DNA of 64,000 nt from GYS-P2D sp964522505. GTDB lineage: Bacteria > Bacteroidota > Bacteroidia > Chitinophagales > Saprospiraceae. The position numbers were made by a program, and so were the translations under genes. This document shows positions 51,925-62,509 of the stretch, piece by piece (within the stretch, counting starts at the first letter, position 1; each line of letters opens with the position of its first letter). Where the stretch lies: contig CAZFWJ010000001.1 of NCBI GenBank assembly GCA_964522505.1, forward strand, positions 1 through 64,000, given 5' to 3'. The notes below the pieces were generated by a model that saw only the letters and a list, made by a program, of their open reading frames with translations, searched no databases and was not told where the DNA came from.

Positions 51925-52435
51925 TAATAGCATCTTATCGATATCTATTCATGCCGCAATCCTGATGATTGTTCAGGTACTACTATTACTGAACTTTGCC
52001 ATTCCTTTCGGAAGTAACTTTTCCCTCACGATTTATATCTATCCTTTAATTATCATTCTCCTACCACTTTCTACTTCCAGAAGTGCCGTTTTGATGATCT
52101 CTTTTGTCTTGGGGTTGATCATTGATTTTTTCTATCAATCTCCTGGAGTTCATGCTTCTGCATTGGTGTTAATGGCATTTTTGAGGCCATATATATTAGC
52201 TCTACTAGAGCCCCGTGGCGGATACCGTGCTGACAATACTCCTAATTCGAAAAACTATGGCTTAAGTTGGTTCCTATGGTACAGCGCTGTCATGCTAATA
52301 ATCCATCTACTGACTTACTTTTCTATCGATGCCTTTTCTTTATTGTTCATAGTGAAGATCTTAGTAAATACAATCATAAGTTTTATAGCTTCTTATCTTA
52401 TAATCTGCCTATATCAGTTGATCGTTAGGATATAG
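51917..52435 (+). CDS. mreD: Rod-shape membrane protein MreD
   Basis: 172 residues with about five membrane segments, between mreC and PBP2. Sequence conservation of MreD is low; the position, the hydrophobic pattern, and the FVLGLIIDFFYQSPGVHASA segment support the call. Starts inside the end of mreC. Confidence 0.85.
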   Translation: MNSNSILSISIHAAILMIVQVLLLLNFAIPFGSNFSLTIYIYPLIIILLPLSTSRSAVLMISFVLGLIIDFFYQSPGVHASALVLMAFLRPYILALLEPRGGYRADNTPNSKNYGLSWFLWYSAVMLIIHLLTYFSIDAFSLLFIVKILVNTIISFIASYLIICLYQLIVRI

Positions 52436-52453
52436 TTATGTACATTCTGACAA

Positions 52454-54298
52454 ATGGAGTACAAAGAGCGATATAGGATAATTTTAGTCCTGTTTTTCTT
52501 GGGTTCTGGGGTGCTAATAGCCAATTTGTTTGATCATCAGGTGATCAATAGTGACTATAGCCTTCGTGCTGAGAACAGAACTCTTGTTAAGAAAACTATT
52601 AGGCCTTCGAGAGGTGTAATTATGGATCGCAATGACAAACTTATCGTCGTGAACGAGCCTACTTATCAACTCGAGATAGTCCATAATGAAATATCAACAG
52701 ATTTTGATAAGGAACGTTTTTGCGCATTACTAAATATTGAGCCCGTAGAGTATGATCAGGCGCTTGAAGTCGCTAAAGGAAGAAGATATTTCCAGAGCCA
52801 CTTGCCGATCACCCTACTTGATAATATTAGTCCACTATACTATTCTCAATTTCAGGAGCACCTGCATAAATTTTCTGGTTTTTATCCCGTCATAAAGAGT
52901 AGGAGGTCATACCCATATGCTGCGGCTGGTCATGTGATGGGCTATGTCAATGAGGTAAATGCACAAGAAATCGCTACCTCTGATGAATATGAAATTGGTG
53001 ATACCAAAGGTGCCAATGGACTTGAAGGATACTACGATGCAGAGTTGAGAGGAGTGAAGGGTGTAGAGTATCTGCTCAAGGATAATTTCGGTAAAGAGCT
53101 TGAAAAATACGAGTATGGCGACAATGACTCGACCGCTCAGAGTGGCCTCAGACTCACTTCGAGTATCGATATCGATTTACAAGTTTATGCCGAAAAGCTA
53201 CTACAAAATAAACGAGGGAGTATAGTTGCTATTGAACCCAAGACAGGCGAAATCCTCACTCTGGCAAGTAGCCCAGGCTATGATCCGAACAGCTTATCTT
53301 TTGGCAAAGAACGATCTGATGCTTATCTCTCTCTGCTTTCTGACACCCTCCATAGACCTTTGTTGGATAGATCAGTACAAACGAAATATCCACCAGGATC
53401 CATTTTCAAACCAATATTAGGACTGATCGCAATGCAAGAAGGCATAACTTATCCGACTAAGTCCATACATTGCTCAGGGGAATATGTCATCAATGAGAAA
53501 AAGGGGTTCATCCAAGGATGTAGAGATCATCCTCACCCATATAACATGCAAGTCGCATTGCAATATTCATGCAATACTTACTTCTACCAGATGATGCGGG
53601 ATTTTATCAACCATTATGGATATAGAACCCCTGGCAAGGGTCTTGATTTACTCAATGAATATCTCGAGCGCTTCGGTCTTGGAAATAAGTTAGGTATAGA
53701 TTTAAGAGAGGAGATTGATGGATTTATTCCAACTACAAGCTACTATAATGATGAGTACAAATGTGATCAATGCTGGAGATCAACCTATATCCTCTCACTC
53801 GGGGTAGGACAGGGTGAGCTTCAGCTTACGACAGTTCAAATGGCAAACCTCGCTGCAATAATTGCTAATCGTGGATATTTCTACAAACCTCATCTAATTA
53901 AGGAAATCACTAATCAGGACATTGATAGAAAGTACAGAGCGAAGCAGACAGTTGGTGTTGACTCAATAATCTTCGAGCCCGTTATCGAAGGCATGGAGAA
54001 AGTCGTAACAGGGGGAACAGGGTTTAGAGCTTCCGCACCCGGTATTTCTATCGCCGGAAAAACTGGAACTTCGGAAAATCCCCAAGGAATTGATCACTCA
54101 GTCTTCTTTGCTTTTGCGCCCGTCAAGGATCCTAAGATAGCCGTTGCTGTATTCATCGAAAATGCAGGTGGCGGTGGCACATATGCCGCTCCAATCTCAG
54201 GCTTACTCATCGAAAAATATATCAAAAAAGAGATATCTAAGAGGCGCTTGCCTGTCGAACAAGGTATCTTGCAGACAGATTTAATAACTCTTCAATAA
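52454..54298 (+). CDS. mrdA: Penicillin-binding protein 2 (class B transpeptidase)
   Basis: A peptidoglycan transpeptidase of the elongasome. After one membrane segment near the N-terminus come the dimerisation domain (RPSRGVIMDRNDKLIVVNEP) and the catalytic triad motifs: SxxK as Ser316 in GSIFKP, SxN in YSCNTYFY, and KTG in AGKTGTSENPQG. 614 residues. rodA, its usual partner, is not next to it but near 12 kb. folA follows after 7 nt. Confidence 0.95.
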   Translation: MEYKERYRIILVLFFLGSGVLIANLFDHQVINSDYSLRAENRTLVKKTIRPSRGVIMDRNDKLIVVNEPTYQLEIVHNEISTDFDKERFCALLNIEPVEYDQALEVAKGRRYFQSHLPITLLDNISPLYYSQFQEHLHKFSGFYPVIKSRRSYPYAAAGHVMGYVNEVNAQEIATSDEYEIGDTKGANGLEGYYDAELRGVKGVEYLLKDNFGKELEKYEYGDNDSTAQSGLRLTSSIDIDLQVYAEKLLQNKRGSIVAIEPKTGEILTLASSPGYDPNSLSFGKERSDAYLSLLSDTLHRPLLDRSVQTKYPPGSIFKPILGLIAMQEGITYPTKSIHCSGEYVINEKKGFIQGCRDHPHPYNMQVALQYSCNTYFYQMMRDFINHYGYRTPGKGLDLLNEYLERFGLGNKLGIDLREEIDGFIPTTSYYNDEYKCDQCWRSTYILSLGVGQGELQLTTVQMANLAAIIANRGYFYKPHLIKEITNQDIDRKYRAKQTVGVDSIIFEPVIEGMEKVVTGGTGFRASAPGISIAGKTGTSENPQGIDHSVFFAFAPVKDPKIAVAVFIENAGGGGTYAAPISGLLIEKYIKKEISKRRLPVEQGILQTDLITLQ

Positions 54299-54305
54299 TT
54301 TATCT

Positions 54306-54800
54306 GTGATCATCTCTGCGATTGTTGCCAAAGGAAAAAACAATGTAATCGGCAAAGACAACGACTTGCCTTGGCATCTTCCTGGAGATCTTAAATGGTT
54401 CAAAGCAAAGACGATCAATAGACATGTCATTATGGGGCGTAAATCATTTGAGTCTCTTCCTGGCATATTACCGAATAGAGTACATGTGGTTGTCACTCGT
54501 GATGCATCTTACTATCATAGCAATATCGTAGTTAAGAATAGCATCGACGAGGCTTTAGCATATGCCCACAAAGAAGGAGAAGACGAAGTGTTTATTCTGG
54601 GGGGCGGAAATATCTATAGTCAGACTCAGGATCTATGGCAACGACTTTACCTCACGGAAGTTGATGCTCAACCAGAGGGAGATACCTATTTCCCCGAAGT
54701 CAATTATGATCTGTTCAAACTTACATTCGATGAGCACCATGTGGCAGATGATAAAAACCAATATTCATATACCTTTAAGATATATGAAAGAGGTATTTAG
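54306..54800 (+). CDS. folA: Dihydrofolate reductase
   Basis: Reduces dihydrofolate with NADPH. The catalytic pocket NDLPWHLPGDLKWFK, the NADPH-binding IMGRKSFESLPGILPNR, and VFILGGGNIYSQ are intact. 164 residues. The start is GTG at 54306, with no ATG near it. It abuts the next gene, whose start is GTG. Confidence 0.96.
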   Translation: MIISAIVAKGKNNVIGKDNDLPWHLPGDLKWFKAKTINRHVIMGRKSFESLPGILPNRVHVVVTRDASYYHSNIVVKNSIDEALAYAHKEGEDEVFILGGGNIYSQTQDLWQRLYLTEVDAQPEGDTYFPEVNYDLFKLTFDEHHVADDKNQYSYTFKIYERGI

Positions 54801-56096
54801 GTGACTAACAATAATATATCAGAGGATTTCATACACTACATCTGGAGACTTAAGAATTTTGATCTCCAAGACCTTCTCTTGACATCAGGGGATCAAGTAG
54901 ATATATTGAACTTTGGTAATTACAATACCAATGCTGGTCCTGACTTTCTAAATGGCGCTGTGAAAATCGGGGATATGACTTGGCACGGTCACATCGAAAT
55001 ACATATCAACTCCTCTGATTGGGACAAACATAAGCACTCATCAGACGAAGCATACCAAAATGTAATTCTACATGTTGTCCTTAATCACGACAAGACAATA
55101 CTAGTTGGCGATCATGCAGTACCAACGCTTGAGCTCAGATCAAGAATTGATCAATCATCCTACAATGCCTATCATTTGCTCAAGCGAAATAAGAGTTGGA
55201 TACCGTGTGAATCTTGGATAGCTGATATAAATGAGATCACTAAATCTGTGACTCTTGACAAGGTCCTCGCAGAACGTCTCACCATAAAGGCGCAAAGTAT
55301 TCTGAAGCAGCTTAGTGCACAAACCGACAACTGGTTAGAGGTAATTTATCAAAGACTATTTTGGAGTATCGGCCTTAGTGTGAATGCCGAAGCATTCCTG
55401 CGCTTGAGCCAATTAGTGCCCTACCATATAGTTATAAAACATATGGACTCCATCGAAGAACTCGAAGGAATATTATTCGGTGTGGCAGGGTTTTTAAACA
55501 CCAAGGAAGAACATGAGTATGTATTGAAACTGAAAGCGCATTACGAGTTCTATCGACATAAATATAACCTCCTCCACATGAGACCTGCTGAATGGAAATT
55601 TATGCGGATGAGACCTTCTGGATTTCCAACCATCAGATTGGCTCAGATGGCCAAACTATTATCCAAAATTGACCGACTGGATGCCCTTTTGTTTGAAGGT
55701 GATAATAAGGCTATCATAAATGAATTACAAGTTAGTCTCGACCAAGGGTTTTGGTATGAACATTACCGATTTGACAGTGAAGCAAAGCCTATTAAAAAAT
55801 CAATTGGAACTGATAAAGTCAATTCAATCATAATCAATGCCGTCGCACCACTTAAATATGCCTATGGTATATACCAAGATAGTGATGAACTTAAATCTAA
55901 GGCTGTAGACATTTTAGATGCTATAGCTTGCGAGAAGAATTCCGTGATAAAAAAATGGAAAGAACTCAAAATGCCAACACAATCAGCAGCAAGTAGCCAA
56001 GCTCTCCTTCACCTAAAGAAACATTTCTGCAACAACAAAATGTGCTTGCAATGCTCGATAGGACATCAAGTATTTAAACAGATACAAAGTGCTTAG
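54801..56096 (+). CDS. DUF2851-family protein
   Basis: 431 residues. The family hallmarks are FIHYIWRLKNFD at the N-terminus, FGNYNTNAGPDFLNGAVKIG, TWHGHIEIHINSSDWDKHKH, and a C-terminal Cys-rich tail (CNNKMCLQCSIGH). Function is not known; the acidic/His pattern suggests a nuclease-like metal site, but that is inference. The start is GTG at 54801. It overlaps lpxK by 8 nt. Confidence 0.85.
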   Translation: MTNNNISEDFIHYIWRLKNFDLQDLLLTSGDQVDILNFGNYNTNAGPDFLNGAVKIGDMTWHGHIEIHINSSDWDKHKHSSDEAYQNVILHVVLNHDKTILVGDHAVPTLELRSRIDQSSYNAYHLLKRNKSWIPCESWIADINEITKSVTLDKVLAERLTIKAQSILKQLSAQTDNWLEVIYQRLFWSIGLSVNAEAFLRLSQLVPYHIVIKHMDSIEELEGILFGVAGFLNTKEEHEYVLKLKAHYEFYRHKYNLLHMRPAEWKFMRMRPSGFPTIRLAQMAKLLSKIDRLDALLFEGDNKAIINELQVSLDQGFWYEHYRFDSEAKPIKKSIGTDKVNSIIINAVAPLKYAYGIYQDSDELKSKAVDILDAIACEKNSVIKKWKELKMPTQSAASSQALLHLKKHFCNNKMCLQCSIGHQVFKQIQSA

Positions 56097-57153
56097 AGAA
56101 TATTTAGTAAAAGGTCTTTTGCTTCCGTTCTCATTGCTATTTGGTCTTGGAGTACTGATTAGAGATTTGTTCTATAGAACTCAACTATTGCGATCTATCG
56201 AATTTAATATCCCTGTCATAGGAGTGGGAAATCTAGCTGTCGGAGGATCTGGCAAAACACCCCATGTCGAATATCTCATTACACTACTTCAACCATACCT
56301 AAATATTGGAGTGATGAGCAGAGGATATAATCGAAAATCAAAGGGTTATCGTCTCGTCAATAAGAGAGACACAGCAAAAACGGTCGGTGATGAGCCTAAG
56401 CAATACTCCATGAAGTACCCAAACATCAGTGTGGCTGTATCTGAAAGTCGTTCTATCGGAATACCACAAATGCTATCTCAAAAACCGAATATTCAAGCGT
56501 TAATCCTAGATGATAGTTATCAACATCGCAGCGTTACCGCTGGACTCAATATCCTATTAACTGACTACAGCAAACCTTACTTTGAGGACTTCCTCTTGCC
56601 AGCCGGGAGACTGAGAGAGTGGCCTCAAGGCGCCTCTCGTGCGGACATTATCATAATTAGTAAATGTCCTAACCAAATCAGTCAACAAGAACAGCAAGCA
56701 ATAATCGATCGTCTAAGACCCGAAGAACACCAAAACATTTACTTTTCCAAGTATCGTTACCAAAATCCTTATCATATTTTTAAGGGTAGTAGAATTGCTC
56801 TTTCTTATTATGATACAGCCATATTAGTAACCGCAATTGCCTCAACGGACTACTTGTTAGAATATATAGATAGTCAGGTTCATAATGTAAGCTCATTCTC
56901 ATTTGAGGATCATCATTACTTCAGCCCACACGAAGTATCCAATATTGCCAAAACATACAATGAATTAAAAGGCCAAAAAGCCGTGATCATTACAACTGAG
57001 AAAGATGCTACCAGACTTGGCCTGCATTATGACTATCTTATCAAATATAATATTGACATATACGTTTTGCCGATACAGGTTGAGTTTCTCAATGACACCT
57101 CGATTGCTTTTGATCGTGAGATACAAGACTACCTGCTTAACTTTACCGTGTGA
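56089..57153 (+). CDS. lpxK: Tetraacyldisaccharide 4'-kinase
   Basis: Phosphorylates the lipid A disaccharide at the inner membrane. An N-terminal membrane helix is followed by the P-loop (GNLAVGGSGKTPHVEYL), GVMSRGYNRKSKGY, and LLPAGRLREWP with ILDDSYQHRSV. 354 residues. The start is GTG at 56089. Its stop overlaps the GTG of the next gene (GTGA). Confidence 0.94.
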   Translation: MLREYLVKGLLLPFSLLFGLGVLIRDLFYRTQLLRSIEFNIPVIGVGNLAVGGSGKTPHVEYLITLLQPYLNIGVMSRGYNRKSKGYRLVNKRDTAKTVGDEPKQYSMKYPNISVAVSESRSIGIPQMLSQKPNIQALILDDSYQHRSVTAGLNILLTDYSKPYFEDFLLPAGRLREWPQGASRADIIIISKCPNQISQQEQQAIIDRLRPEEHQNIYFSKYRYQNPYHIFKGSRIALSYYDTAILVTAIASTDYLLEYIDSQVHNVSSFSFEDHHYFSPHEVSNIAKTYNELKGQKAVIITTEKDATRLGLHYDYLIKYNIDIYVLPIQVEFLNDTSIAFDREIQDYLLNFTV

Positions 57154-58841
57154 TCAAAAATCTGTACATCGTACTTTTCATAAGCCTGTCGTCAGGGTTA
57201 TGCTCACAAGTAAGTTTTCTAGATTACAATCCCATACATTTTCATTCCCTTGATCGGATATCTAGTATTTATCCCGACAAGTTTACTAGTCATAGCTCGA
57301 TTAGGTATACGGACCCCATCCAACTCGTTGATATGTTGGACTCCATACAATCATACAGAGCAGTTGATCAAATCGGGCTCAAGAGATTGATCTTAGAATA
57401 CGATGAGATACTACCTTTTCTAGCAGATTCCCATTCTCTCAATCAGAAGAAGATCAAAGGAATCTTTAATTCCTTCTACAAGACTCCAACCCAATTTTTT
57501 GCTGTCAACACAGATAATTTTGAATTGAGAGTTAATCCGCTCTTAAATCTATCTGTGGGTAATAATGATGGAAATGCTCTCTATCAGAATACAAGAGGAA
57601 TCAAACTCCGTGGCTCTATCGATAAAAAAATCTATTTCTATAGTGCGATCTATGAAAACCAACGTGAGTTCTTACCTCATGTAAATGCCCGCATAAATAG
57701 ATGGAATGCCATTCCTGGACAGGGATTCTTTAAGTCCTTTGAGAGTCGAGCATTGAGCTCTTTTCAGGGATGGGACTTCCTGAACGCACAAGCATATACA
57801 GGCCTGAAGATTTCCCCATCTGTTGATCTTCAGCTCGGGTATGGAAATAACTTTATCGGCGATGGCTATAGATCCCTCTTGTTAAGTGATTATAGCCACA
57901 ATTACTTTTATCTGAAACTGAGCACCAATGTCTGGAAGTTTCACTATCAGAATCTATTTACTGAATTATCGCCTATTAGCACCGCTGATAACATCGGTGA
58001 TAATTTGCTACCTAAGAAGTATATGGTGGCGCATTACCTTGATTTCAAGGCGTCCCCTAGATTTAGCATTGGCATTTTTGAGACGGTAGTGTTCAGTCGT
58101 AACGAACAATTCGAATGGCAATATCTTAATCCTGTAATCTTATATCGATCAATAGAGCAATTTTTAGATAGCCCAGATAACGTCTTAATTGGTCTAAATG
58201 CTTCATACATACCTATAAATGGGGCCAAATTATATGGCCAGCTCTTAGTCGATGAGTTTAGAACTGATCAAGTTTTTGCAGGGAATGGTTGGTGGGCGAA
58301 CAAAGTTGCTTATCAGGTTGGATTGAAGCACTTTGATCTACTTGGCATTAATACATTAGACCTACAGATAGAATATAATACAGCCCGCCCTTTTACCTAC
58401 TCACATCGAGTAGCGGATGCTAACGGCAATGTTTTGACCAGTTTTAGTCATTTTAATCAAGCTCTGGCACATCCCCTCGGGGCAAACTTTAAAGAACTAA
58501 TTGTCCTGCTAAAATATCAACCTCTTCCTGCTCTCACCTTAGATGCAAGATTCATAAGGACCACTTATGGAGACGATCTCAATAATAATATTGGTTTCGA
58601 CTTCCTACTCAATAACGATTCTCGTCAATCAGAATTCGGAAATTTTACGGGTCAGGGTACACCGATTGACCTTAGCTTGTTCGAAATAGGTCTGACTTAT
58701 GAACTCTTCAGCGGTTACTATATTGATTTGCGATATTTGCACCGCAATCAGAGCAGCGTAGAAAGTCTCTTTAATCAGACTACTAACTATACCAGCTTTG
58801 GTATTAGAGCGAATGTTCACCACAAAGCGATAGACTATTGA
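57150..58841 (+). CDS. Outer-membrane beta-barrel protein, Wzi-like
   Basis: 563 residues with a signal peptide (NLYIVLFISLSSGLCSQ). After a helical N-terminal part the sequence is an alternating beta pattern over residues 115-560. The stretch NFIGDGYRSLLLSDYSHN, then YFYLKLSTNVWKFHYQNL, resembles the capsule-assembly Wzi family. Attribution is by eye. It is linked by overlap to lpxK before and metH after, although a functional link to metH is unlikely. The start is GTG at 57150. Confidence 0.65.
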   Translation: MIKNLYIVLFISLSSGLCSQVSFLDYNPIHFHSLDRISSIYPDKFTSHSSIRYTDPIQLVDMLDSIQSYRAVDQIGLKRLILEYDEILPFLADSHSLNQKKIKGIFNSFYKTPTQFFAVNTDNFELRVNPLLNLSVGNNDGNALYQNTRGIKLRGSIDKKIYFYSAIYENQREFLPHVNARINRWNAIPGQGFFKSFESRALSSFQGWDFLNAQAYTGLKISPSVDLQLGYGNNFIGDGYRSLLLSDYSHNYFYLKLSTNVWKFHYQNLFTELSPISTADNIGDNLLPKKYMVAHYLDFKASPRFSIGIFETVVFSRNEQFEWQYLNPVILYRSIEQFLDSPDNVLIGLNASYIPINGAKLYGQLLVDEFRTDQVFAGNGWWANKVAYQVGLKHFDLLGINTLDLQIEYNTARPFTYSHRVADANGNVLTSFSHFNQALAHPLGANFKELIVLLKYQPLPALTLDARFIRTTYGDDLNNNIGFDFLLNNDSRQSEFGNFTGQGTPIDLSLFEIGLTYELFSGYYIDLRYLHRNQSSVESLFNQTTNYTSFGIRANVHHKAIDY

Positions 58842-61800
58842 ATTTTACACATAAAGATCTAAAAGAGGTTTTAGCAGATAGAATTTTAGTGCTGGACGGT
58901 GCCATGGGTACCATGATCCAACGATATAAATTGACTGAAGCAGACTATCGTGGTGATCGGTTTGCTGCTTATCATATGGATATAAAGGGTAATAATGAGG
59001 TGTTGTCCCTTACTCAACCTCATGTGATTAGAGAGATTCATGAAGAATATTTGAATGCTGGGGCTGACATTATAGAAACTAACACCTTTAGCGCTAATAG
59101 CATCTCTCAGGCTGATTACGATATGGTTGAGTTTGCCTATGAGATGAACAAGGCAAGTGCCCAAATCGCAAAGGAAGCGACAAGCAAATTTCAGACAGCT
59201 GACAAGCCACGATTTGTCGCTGGAGCTCTTGGGCCGACCAATCGCACAGCGTCACTGTCTCCAGATGTTAATAATCCAGGATATCGAGCAGTTACATTTG
59301 ATGATCTTGTAGGCGCCTATTTAGAGCAGGCAAGAGGATTAGTAGATGGAGGTGCGGACATTCTATTAATAGAGACAGTCTTTGATACCTTAAACTGCAA
59401 AGCGGCTTTATTCGCTTTAGACTCATTGTTCGAAGAGAAAGACCAATCATGGCCGATTATGGTTTCAGGTACAATTACTGATGCCAGTGGTCGAACTCTA
59501 AGTGGTCAGACGGTGGAGGCCTTTTGGATTTCTGTTTCTCATATGCCCTTATTATCAGTAGGTCTCAACTGTGCCCTTGGATCAAAAGAATTGACTCCAT
59601 TCTTAAAAGACTTGGCTAATATTGCTACATGTCCAGTAAGTGCTTATCCTAATGCAGGCCTTCCCAATGAACTTGGGGAGTATGATCAAGGAGCCGTTGA
59701 AATGGGTCAGTATATCCGCGATTTCGCTTCAACTGGTTTAGTCAACATCATTGGAGGTTGTTGTGGCACAACACCAGATCATATTAAGGCTATGGCGGAC
59801 AATGTAATCGGCATCCAACCACGTGAATTTTCAACCAAAGCCAAATACAGCATGTACAGCGGGCTAGAGCCACTGATTGTAAGAGAGAACATTAACTTCA
59901 TCAATGTAGGAGAAAGAACTAATGTTACTGGATCTCGCAAGTTCGCACGACTGATCAAAGAGGGCAACTATGAAGAAGCTCTAACCGTCGCTCAACATCA
60001 GGTAGAGGGCGGAGCTCAAATCATTGATGTTAATATGGATGAGGGACTCTTAGATTCAGAAAAAGAGATGACGGAGTTTTTAAATCTCATGATGGCTGAA
60101 CCAGAGATCGCCAAGCTCCCTGTGATGATAGACTCCTCCAAGTTTGAAGTGATTGAAAAAGGCCTGAAATGTGTTCAAGGCAAGTGTATTGTAAATTCGA
60201 TTTCTTTAAAAGAAGGTGAAGAGATTTTCATTCAACATGCTAAAACAGTTAGGCGCTATGGCGCAGCAGCAGTCGTCATGGCATTTGATGAAACTGGGCA
60301 AGCAGATTCAACTGAACGTAAGGTGGAAATCTGTGTACGCGCATATGACATCTTAGTAAACAAGGTTGGCTTCAACCCAAATGATATCATTTTTGACCCG
60401 AATATTTTTGCCGTTGCCACAGGTATCGAAGAGCATAACGAGTATGCCATTAATTTCATAGATGCTACAGAACAAATAAAAGCACGCTGTCCAGGTGTCA
60501 AGATTAGTGGAGGTGTCAGCAATATTTCTTTTTCTTTTAGGGGCAACAACAGAATAAGAGAGGCAATGCATAGCGTCTTCCTATATCATGCCATACAGAA
60601 GGGTATGGATATGGGTATCGTTAACGCTGGCATGATGGAGATCTATGACGAGATCCCCGTTGAGCTGCGAAACCTCATCGAAGATGTAATTTTCAATCGT
60701 AGAGTCGATTCTACGGATCGTTTGATCAGCTATGCCGAGAATGTTAGAGGTGCTGGAAAATCTAGAGTAGTCGATCTAAGCTGGCGTGAGAATCCTGTAT
60801 CAAAAAGAATCGAGCATGCGCTTATCAAGGGTATTACAGAATATATAGACGAAGATGCTAAGGCTGCCATGGAAGAGCTAAACTCTCCGCTTAAGGTGAT
60901 CGAAGGGCCACTTATGGATGGCATGAATGTAGTCGGTGATCTCTTTGGTGCAGGTAAGATGTTCTTACCACAAGTAGTTAAGAGTGCTCGAGTGATGAAA
61001 AAAGCAGTAGCTTATCTCACCCCTTTTATAGAGGAAGAGAAACAAGGAGTCATACAGACAAAAGGGAAAATCCTTATGGCCACTGTAAAAGGCGACGTCC
61101 ATGATATCGGCAAGAATATAGTTGGTGTAGTCCTGGCTTGTAACAACTTTGAGATTATCGACCTAGGAGTGATGGTGCCGGCTAACAAAATACTTGATGA
61201 GGCCCAAAAACAAAATGTAGACATCATCGGGCTCAGTGGATTAATTACTCCATCACTCGACGAAATGGTCAATGTCGCAAGCTTGATGGAAGAACGAGGG
61301 ATGACAATTCCTTTACTTATTGGAGGTGCTACGACAAGCAAGACACACACCGCTCTCAAGATAGAACCCGTTTATAATGGGCCCACAATTCATGTGCTAG
61401 ATGCCTCTCGTAGTGTCGGCGTATCTACGATCCTTACCTCTTCTGATGAGGACAACAAATCCAATTATATCCTAGACATCAGAGCAGAATATGACAAGGT
61501 TCGTACTCAACGACTGAACAATACTAGGAAGAAAGAGTATCTAACCCTTGAGCAGTCAAGGAAGAAGAAACTGCATATAGATTGGGACAATTATAAGCCT
61601 CCAACCCCTAAGAAGTTAGGTGTTCACTCTCTGCTGTCTTATGACATTAATGAGCTCGTAGACTATATAGACTGGACCCCATTCTTCAGTAGCTGGCAGC
61701 TCAAGGGCAAGTATCCGCAGATATTCAAGGATGACATCATCGGTATTGAGGCCAAAAAGCTATACGATGATGCTCAAGACATGCTAAAGCGGATCATAGA

Positions 61801-62503
61801 TGAGTCTTGGATTACGGCCAACGGAGTTTATGGTCTTTTTCCAGCTCAACAGATGAATGAAGATATTCTCATCACTAATCCAGATGATGACAAGTCATAT
61901 ACGCTTTATGGATTAAGACAACAAAGAAAAAAGAACGATAGGATACCACAACTATGCCTTGCCGATTATATAGCGCCTGAAGGCAATGAGGATTATATTG
62001 GAGCTTTTGCAGTTACCGCAGGTATCAATATCGAAGGCAAGCTTAAAGAGTTCGAGGCGAATCACGATGATTATAATAGCATTCTCCTCAAGTCACTGGC
62101 TGACAGATTAGCCGAAGCTTTTGCTGAAAAGCTTCACGAACTTATCCGAACTGATTTCTGGGGATATAGTGCCGAAAAATTGAGTGCTGTGGATCTCATA
62201 AAAGAAAAATATCAAGGCATCCGGCCGGCCCCAGGATATCCAGCTTGTCCAGATCACACTCAGAAAGAGACCATATTCGAGTTATTAAATGTTGAAGCGC
62301 ATACAGGGATATCATTAACGGAGAGTCTAGCCATGTATCCTGCGGCATCAGTCAGCGGATACTACTTGAGTCATCCAGAGTCTAAATATTTTGGCTTGGG
62401 CCAAATCGAACTTGATCAAGTGGAAGATTATGCGAGTAGAAAGAGCATCTCCGTCGATGAGGCTGAAAAGTTTTTATTTCCATCTTTAAACTATAAAGAC
62501 TGA
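58838..62503 (+). CDS. metH: Cobalamin-dependent methionine synthase
   Basis: Transfers a methyl group from methyltetrahydrofolate to homocysteine through B12. All four modules are present in 1221 residues: the homocysteine domain (DGAMGTMIQ, GLNCALG and GGCCGTTPDHI with zinc Cys), the pterin domain (INVGERTNVTGSRKF), the B12 domain (DVHDIG around residue 753, cofactor His), and the activation domain (RPAPGYPACPDHTQK). The start is TTG at 58838, overlapping the previous stop (TTGA). Confidence 0.97.
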   Translation: MNFTHKDLKEVLADRILVLDGAMGTMIQRYKLTEADYRGDRFAAYHMDIKGNNEVLSLTQPHVIREIHEEYLNAGADIIETNTFSANSISQADYDMVEFAYEMNKASAQIAKEATSKFQTADKPRFVAGALGPTNRTASLSPDVNNPGYRAVTFDDLVGAYLEQARGLVDGGADILLIETVFDTLNCKAALFALDSLFEEKDQSWPIMVSGTITDASGRTLSGQTVEAFWISVSHMPLLSVGLNCALGSKELTPFLKDLANIATCPVSAYPNAGLPNELGEYDQGAVEMGQYIRDFASTGLVNIIGGCCGTTPDHIKAMADNVIGIQPREFSTKAKYSMYSGLEPLIVRENINFINVGERTNVTGSRKFARLIKEGNYEEALTVAQHQVEGGAQIIDVNMDEGLLDSEKEMTEFLNLMMAEPEIAKLPVMIDSSKFEVIEKGLKCVQGKCIVNSISLKEGEEIFIQHAKTVRRYGAAAVVMAFDETGQADSTERKVEICVRAYDILVNKVGFNPNDIIFDPNIFAVATGIEEHNEYAINFIDATEQIKARCPGVKISGGVSNISFSFRGNNRIREAMHSVFLYHAIQKGMDMGIVNAGMMEIYDEIPVELRNLIEDVIFNRRVDSTDRLISYAENVRGAGKSRVVDLSWRENPVSKRIEHALIKGITEYIDEDAKAAMEELNSPLKVIEGPLMDGMNVVGDLFGAGKMFLPQVVKSARVMKKAVAYLTPFIEEEKQGVIQTKGKILMATVKGDVHDIGKNIVGVVLACNNFEIIDLGVMVPANKILDEAQKQNVDIIGLSGLITPSLDEMVNVASLMEERGMTIPLLIGGATTSKTHTALKIEPVYNGPTIHVLDASRSVGVSTILTSSDEDNKSNYILDIRAEYDKVRTQRLNNTRKKEYLTLEQSRKKKLHIDWDNYKPPTPKKLGVHSLLSYDINELVDYIDWTPFFSSWQLKGKYPQIFKDDIIGIEAKKLYDDAQDMLKRIIDESWITANGVYGLFPAQQMNEDILITNPDDDKSYTLYGLRQQRKKNDRIPQLCLADYIAPEGNEDYIGAFAVTAGINIEGKLKEFEANHDDYNSILLKSLADRLAEAFAEKLHELIRTDFWGYSAEKLSAVDLIKEKYQGIRPAPGYPACPDHTQKETIFELLNVEAHTGISLTESLAMYPAASVSGYYLSHPESKYFGLGQIELDQVEDYASRKSISVDEAEKFLFPSLNYKD

Positions 62504-62509
62504 TTGATA

